Positions 59,947 through 64,000 of a stretch of DNA of 64,000 nucleotides are shown piece after piece. Every line of letters begins with the position of its first letter. Position 1 is the stretch's first letter. Made by a program: the position numbers and the translations under genes. The DNA is from CAZADA01 sp964568975 (GTDB lineage Bacteria; Pseudomonadota; Alphaproteobacteria; Caulobacterales; Maricaulaceae), in the NCBI GenBank assembly GCA_964568975.1, contig CAZMSO010000005.1, forward strand, positions 47,350-111,349, read 5' to 3'. The notes under the pieces are model-generated. The model searched no databases and was not told where the DNA came from. It saw nothing but the letters and a program-made list of their open reading frames with translations.

Positions 59947-61453
59947 AGCTCATCTCTTCCGCGGCGTTGCCGTCCGTGCGGCACACCCGCAGCACCTCCT
60001 CCGCAGTGGTGCGCCCATCGACCACATGGCGCGCGCCGCTGCGTAAGAGGGTGTCGGAATTGCGGAAGGCGTGGGCGGCCATGTCGACCTCGCGCGCGTC
60101 GTCATGGATCATCCGCCGCAGATGATCATCGATCAGCACGATTTCATACGCGCCGAGGCGGCCTTCATAGCCAAGCTGGTTGCAGCGCGGACATCCCGTC
60201 GCTTTGTAGAACGTCACATCAGCGTGGGGCGACACGCCAAGCAACGCCTTTTCGCGATCATCGGGCCGGTAGGGCGCTTTGCATGCGTCGCAGAGCCGCC
60301 GCAGCAGCCGTTGGGCGAGGATTGCGCGCACCGTCGAGGCCAGCAAGAACGGCTCCACCCCCATGTCGCGCAAGCGCGTGATCGCCGCGACGGCGTTGTT
60401 GGTGTGGATCGTGGAAAGCACTAAGTGGCCGGTCAAACTCGCTTGCACGCCAATGCGCGCGGTCTCCACGTCGCGAATTTCGCCGACCATCACAATGTCG
60501 GGGTCCTGACGCAGAATGGCGCGCAAGCCATTGGCGAAGGTCATGCCGACTTTCGAATTGACCTGGGTTTGCCCCACGCCATCCAGGCCGTATTCAATTG
60601 GATCTTCAACCGTGAGGATGTTGCGGGTCTGGTCGTTGAGCATTGTCAGCCCGGCGTAGAGCGTCGTGGTCTTGCCGGAGCCCGTCGGGCCCGTCACTAA
60701 GATCACGCCATTGGGCTGACGCAACGCGCTTTGCAGCAACTCCAGCGTTTCCTGGGCCATGCCAAGGTCTTCTAGACGCAACCGCGCACGGTCTTTGTCG
60801 AGCAGACGCAACACAACCCGCTCGCCATACCGCGACGGCAAGGTCGACACCCGCACATCCACCGAGCGCCCGCCCAACGACAGCGACATGCGCCCGTCCT
60901 GGGGCACGCGCTTCTCCGCAATGTCGAGGCGCGACATGACTTTGAGTCGCGACGCCAAAAGCGGCGCCAGACGCCGGTCTTCGCTCAAGACTTCACGCAA
61001 AATGCCGTCAATACGGAATCGGATCGATAAGCGATCCTCGTAAGGCTCCACGTGAATGTCGGACGCGTTGGTCTTAATCGCTTCCGAGATCAAACCGTTA
61101 ATCAACCGAATGACTGGCGCGTTGTCTTCACTGTCCAGCAAATCCGCCGACGGCAAACTCTCCAACAGGCTGTGCAAATCATCAGCGTTGTTGAGATGAT
61201 CATCGAGCTCGGCGCTGCCGATACTGCTGGAGGCGTACACTTCCGACAAATGCTGATCGAACGCCGCCGGCGTCAGGCTAATCGGCGTCACAGGGCCGCC
61301 AATGGCGCGGCGCGCCTCCATAATCGCGGACGGCCGCGCGCCGTCGCGCACACCGACCCGCGCCGGATCTCCGGTTTCGAGCACGATCACCCCGTGCTCC
61401 TTCGCGAAGGCATAACTCAAAATCGGCGTGTGCTGCCGTTCGTCCATGGCCAT
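59933..61453 (-). CDS. gspE: Type II secretion ATPase GspE
   Basis: 506 residues. N-terminal N1E/N2E regions, then the ATPase: Asp box SDIHVEPYEDRLSIRFRIDG, Walker A GPTGSGKTT (255-263), Asp box DPIEYGLDGVGQTQVN, Walker B DIVMVGEIRD, His box STIHTNNA. Zinc-module cysteines Cys388, Cys391, Cys421 and Cys424 (CDAC and CPRC) are complete. Powers pseudopilus assembly from the cytoplasm. Located 12 bases after gspD. Confidence 0.97.
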   Translation of the reverse strand: MAMDERQHTPILSYAFAKEHGVIVLETGDPARVGVRDGARPSAIMEARRAIGGPVTPISLTPAAFDQHLSEVYASSSIGSAELDDHLNNADDLHSLLESLPSADLLDSEDNAPVIRLINGLISEAIKTNASDIHVEPYEDRLSIRFRIDGILREVLSEDRRLAPLLASRLKVMSRLDIAEKRVPQDGRMSLSLGGRSVDVRVSTLPSRYGERVVLRLLDKDRARLRLEDLGMAQETLELLQSALRQPNGVILVTGPTGSGKTTTLYAGLTMLNDQTRNILTVEDPIEYGLDGVGQTQVNSKVGMTFANGLRAILRQDPDIVMVGEIRDVETARIGVQASLTGHLVLSTIHTNNAVAAITRLRDMGVEPFLLASTVRAILAQRLLRRLCDACKAPYRPDDREKALLGVSPHADVTFYKATGCPRCNQLGYEGRLGAYEIVLIDDHLRRMIHDDAREVDMAAHAFRNSDTLLRSGARHVVDGRTTAEEVLRVCRTDGNAAEEMSYGGV

Positions 61454-61465
61454 GGCGTGTGCGCC

Positions 61466-63502
61466 CTAATTGCGTGACGACGGCCTCTCGACGCCCATCA
61501 CATCGCGCAAGAAGCGATTGAGATTGGTGCCAGCCCGGTCCGTCTGGCCGTTAATGTATTCAAAACGCTGATTAGTGACAGCGCGCACATCCTGTTCGCT
61601 CCGCAAGATGGTCGGCCGCAAGAAGACAACCAGATTTGTCCGCCGTGACGACACGGCGTCGTTGCGGAACAAACGTCCAAGCAAAGGAATGTCGCCCAAA
61701 AGCGGGACTTTCTGGCGGATCAGCGTGTCATCCTGCTCGATCAAACCGCCCAAGACAATGATTTCGCCATTGTCCGCCAGAACTGACGTCTCCACCGAGC
61801 GCTTATCCGTAATGAAGTCCGTGTTGCCGTTGCTGATCGTCTGGGCGATGCTGTCGACTTCTTGCAGAATCGACAGTCGAATCACGCCGTCATCGCTGAT
61901 TTGTGGCGTCACTTTGAGCTCGATCCCGACGTCTTGGCGCTGGGTGGTGACAAACGGGTTGACGTTGTCATTACCCAAAGACGATCCTGTGGTGATCGGG
62001 ATTTCTTGACCGACGAAGATCCGTGCTTCTTCATTGTCCAATGTCGTCACGGACGGCGTGGACAGCAAATTCGACTCCTCGTCAGTCTCCACAGCATTCA
62101 AGATGACGCTGAACAAAGTGCCGTCATTAAACTCGCGGCCAAAGCCAATAGTGCCGCCGGTCACCCCCAACAGCGAATTCAAGGCTTGCGCCGTCAGCGT
62201 GTCAGAGATGTCGTCTTCGCCATCGCCGTCAATGTCGCTGTCGAAGCCGAACTCATCCAACAACGCCGCGCCCGACAGCGCCAAAATGTTCGGCGCAGAG
62301 TTTGTAAAACTGGTGGAGACAAAGGGCACATTCGAGTTCGTCCCCGACAACACGAACTCCAACCCCAACTCCCGCGCCGCGTCATCAGACACTTCGACAA
62401 TGATGGCTTCGATTTGGACTTGCGAGCGGCGAATGTCGAGATACTCAATCACCCGTGTCAGGGCGTTGAGGGTTTGCGGCTCCGCGCTTAACACCAACGC
62501 GTTGGTCGCGGCGTCGAAGGGGATCGTGACCGACGCCTGCTGCGCGCCCGGGCGCGCCATGGACGCCGCCACCGCCTCCAATGTCGGCACGATGTCCGCC
62601 GCGACGGCGTGCTTGAGATAAATCACCCGCAGCGTCTCGCTCGGCTCATTGGCGGCGTCGAGTTCGCGCGCCAGCGCCTGCATGCGCGTGACTTGGCTCG
62701 CCTCCCCGCGCAAGAGCAAGGCGTTGCCGCTCTCCACCGCCACGGCCGTCACGCCGGACGCGCCGGCGTTGGCCGCGCCGCGCCGGTTGCCGTCATTAAA
62801 CTCGTTGAGGATCCGCGCCGCTTCCGCAGCGGGCATGTTGTTCAGGCGGATCGTGGTGATGACGGAATCATCGCGGTCCGCGTCTTCAAGGATGCGGCGG
62901 ATCCGCTGAATATTGCCGGCGTAATCCACGACAATCAAAATGTTGCCATCGGGATTGGCCGTGACTTTGCCGCGCCCGTTCACCAGCGGCGTGACCATCT
63001 TCGCGGCTTCGACCGCGTTGAAGTATTTCAGCCGAATCACTTCGGTGGCGAACTGATCCGACGGCCGGCCGGCGGCGCCGATCACGCCGATGTCCTCCGC
63101 CGCCGTGCTGTCGGGAACGATTCGATACGCGCCCGGCTGTTCCGTGGGGATGACTGTGTAGTTCAACACCCGCAGCGTCGCCAAAAAGACTTCAAACACC
63201 TCCTCCTCGCTTAAGGGCGTTTGGGAGGTGACCGTGACTTTGCCCTTCACCGCCGGGTGCACGATAAACGTGGTGCGGGTGACGCTCGACACGTCTTGAA
63301 TCAGCTCTTGGATGTCGGCGTTGCGCATATTCAAAATATGCGTGTCCTGCGCCATCGCCGCCGGAGCGTTCACGCCAATGGGCGACAATAAGGAGGCCGC
63401 CACAGTCATTAAAGAGAACCGGCGCGCACCCACACCCCCCGTGGGCGCGGCGGTCGATTGCGCGCCGCGTTTCGCCATATCCGGTGTCCGCTTCTGGGTC
63501 AT
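61466..63502 (-). CDS. gspD: Type II secretion secretin GspD
   Basis: 678 residues. N-terminal signal region (LLSPIGVNAPAAMAQD), N0 domain (ILNMRNADIQELIQDVSSVT), N1-N3 repeats (VIRLKYFNAVEAAKMVTPLV, IRLNNMPAAEAARILNEF, RVIYLKHAVAADIVPTLEAV), then the secretin channel (SNLLSTPSVTTLDNEEARIFVGQEIPI, GIELKVTPQIS, VPLLGDIPLLGRLFR). Forms the outer-membrane pore. The start overlaps the gspC stop (ATGA). Confidence 0.97.
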   Translation of the reverse strand: MTQKRTPDMAKRGAQSTAAPTGGVGARRFSLMTVAASLLSPIGVNAPAAMAQDTHILNMRNADIQELIQDVSSVTRTTFIVHPAVKGKVTVTSQTPLSEEEVFEVFLATLRVLNYTVIPTEQPGAYRIVPDSTAAEDIGVIGAAGRPSDQFATEVIRLKYFNAVEAAKMVTPLVNGRGKVTANPDGNILIVVDYAGNIQRIRRILEDADRDDSVITTIRLNNMPAAEAARILNEFNDGNRRGAANAGASGVTAVAVESGNALLLRGEASQVTRMQALARELDAANEPSETLRVIYLKHAVAADIVPTLEAVAASMARPGAQQASVTIPFDAATNALVLSAEPQTLNALTRVIEYLDIRRSQVQIEAIIVEVSDDAARELGLEFVLSGTNSNVPFVSTSFTNSAPNILALSGAALLDEFGFDSDIDGDGEDDISDTLTAQALNSLLGVTGGTIGFGREFNDGTLFSVILNAVETDEESNLLSTPSVTTLDNEEARIFVGQEIPITTGSSLGNDNVNPFVTTQRQDVGIELKVTPQISDDGVIRLSILQEVDSIAQTISNGNTDFITDKRSVETSVLADNGEIIVLGGLIEQDDTLIRQKVPLLGDIPLLGRLFRNDAVSSRRTNLVVFLRPTILRSEQDVRAVTNQRFEYINGQTDRAGTNLNRFLRDVMGVERPSSRN

Positions 63503-64000
63503 CGCGCGCCCCCCGCATCCGATGATGTAAACTCGATCGTGATGGGCACGTCCTGTCCGCCCCGGTGCACCAGAAACGACAAAGACGCCTCCTCTTCAAG
63601 ACTCGCCATGGCGTTCAGCAGGTCGAATTGGTCGCGCACGCGCCGCCCCTGTATCTCCAACACCACATCTCCGGTTTCCAAGCCCGCCTCGATCAACGCC
63701 TGACCGTCGCCTTGGGCCTCCACCCGCAGCCCCGGCCGCCCGTCCGTCAGCGTCACCGCCTCGGCGCGCACGCTTTCGGCGAGAGCGCGGGCGTCCAACG
63801 CCGCCACGTCTATACGCGCCGCCGACGCAGGAGAACTCACCGGCGCGGCTTCGGCTGCAGCTGCGTCACCGTCGCCGCTCGGGGCCGCGGGCGTCTGCGC
63901 ATCAGACGCCGCTAACGCGCCGCCGGCCGGCGGCGACCCGGCGGCGTCCGGCGGCGTGTCCGGCGCGGGCGCGCGCTTTTGCGAGCGGATCAGGCTCGTG
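63499..64000 (-). CDS. gspC: Type II secretion protein GspC, N-terminus outside window
   Basis: The minus frame is open from the right edge to a stop overlapping gspD by four bases. Visible part: a Pro/Ala-rich linker followed by a PDZ-like C-terminal domain (LRVEAQGDGQALIEAGLETGDVVLEIQGRRVRDQFDLLNAMASLEEEASLSFLVHRGG). GspC connects the inner-membrane platform to the secretin. The membrane helix and HR domain should lie beyond position 64000. A GTG at 63840 is internal and not the start. Confidence 0.88.
   Translation of the reverse strand, partial: TSLIRSQKRAPAPDTPPDAAGSPPAGGALAASDAQTPAAPSGDGDAAAAEAAPVSSPASAARIDVAALDARALAESVRAEAVTLTDGRPGLRVEAQGDGQALIEAGLETGDVVLEIQGRRVRDQFDLLNAMASLEEEASLSFLVHRGGQDVPITIEFTSSDAGGAR

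Noticed and set aside
1..64000. CRISPR array, IS element or prophage
   Set aside because: No regularly spaced repeats, transposase or phage structural genes were seen. The repeats present are short tandem arrays or assembly duplicates.

Overview
The window is GC-rich DNA (roughly two thirds G+C by eye) from a Gram-negative alphaproteobacterium. The evidence is a complete type II secretion operon including gspN, the Mla lipid-trafficking proteins MlaA and MlaC, a SapC-family protein, a DsbD/ScsB-type reductase, a RimB-RimK fusion, and a methionine synthase split into two genes. Caulobacterales- or Parvularculales-like bacteria fit best, but this placement is inference. Five 100-N runs show it is a draft scaffold. 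Two of the runs separate exact 55-base duplicates and are joining artefacts rather than missing sequence.

Layout. 1-3.2 kb: oligopeptide ABC transporter (oppB, oppC and a lipoprotein binding protein cut by the left edge), minus strand. 3.3-7.5 kb: a DUF442 protein, an ATP-grasp-like protein, a metallo-beta-lactamase-fold hydrolase and convergent pgi. 7.9-11.7 kb: sapC, dsbD and a single-cysteine redoxin, minus strand. 11.9-18.7 kb: Zur-like regulator, hotdog thioesterase, DM13 protein, AMIN/TPR protein, thiolase (with a glycine-riboswitch-like motif upstream), Uma2 protein, DUF938 methyltransferase. 18.8-20.8 kb: C5 DNA methyltransferase translationally coupled to a Vsr mismatch endonuclease, then a small unknown gene. 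20.8-26.1 kb: P1 peptidase, gamma-glutamyltransferase, an AT-rich secreted orphan, a tyrosine phosphatase-like protein and queE. 26.2-33.1 kb: alginate-export-like porin divergent from an ArsR regulator, DUF1993, DUF262, fasciclin, RimB-RimK. 33.3-40.3 kb: a six-gene methionine operon. 40.4-44 kb: mlaA, mlaC, ettA. 44.2-50.8 kb: three consecutive S9-family peptidases, the first lacking catalytic residues. 50.8-52.1 kb: free methionine-(R)-sulfoxide reductase and a SIMPL lipoprotein. 52.1-64 kb: T2SS operon gspC to gspN plus one extra lipoprotein gene.

How the genes work together. The methionine operon runs regulator/methyltransferase, metF, homocysteine methyltransferase half, PNPOx-like gene, methyltransferase, cobalamin half of MetH. 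Most neighbours overlap by four bases, and a palindrome lies over the first start codon, suggesting autoregulation by S-adenosyl ligands. The T2SS genes are almost all overlapped and must be co-expressed; secreted or surface peptidases encoded nearby are plausible but unproven clients. dsbD and the redoxin probably form a periplasmic reducing pair.

No rRNA, tRNA, CRISPR array, insertion sequence or prophage was recognised. The items most worth a second look are the degenerate S9 paralogue beside its intact copy, the unknown lipoprotein ending the T2SS operon, the AT-rich six-cysteine secreted orphan, the Dcm-Vsr unit with no restriction enzyme, and the palindrome over the methionine operon start.
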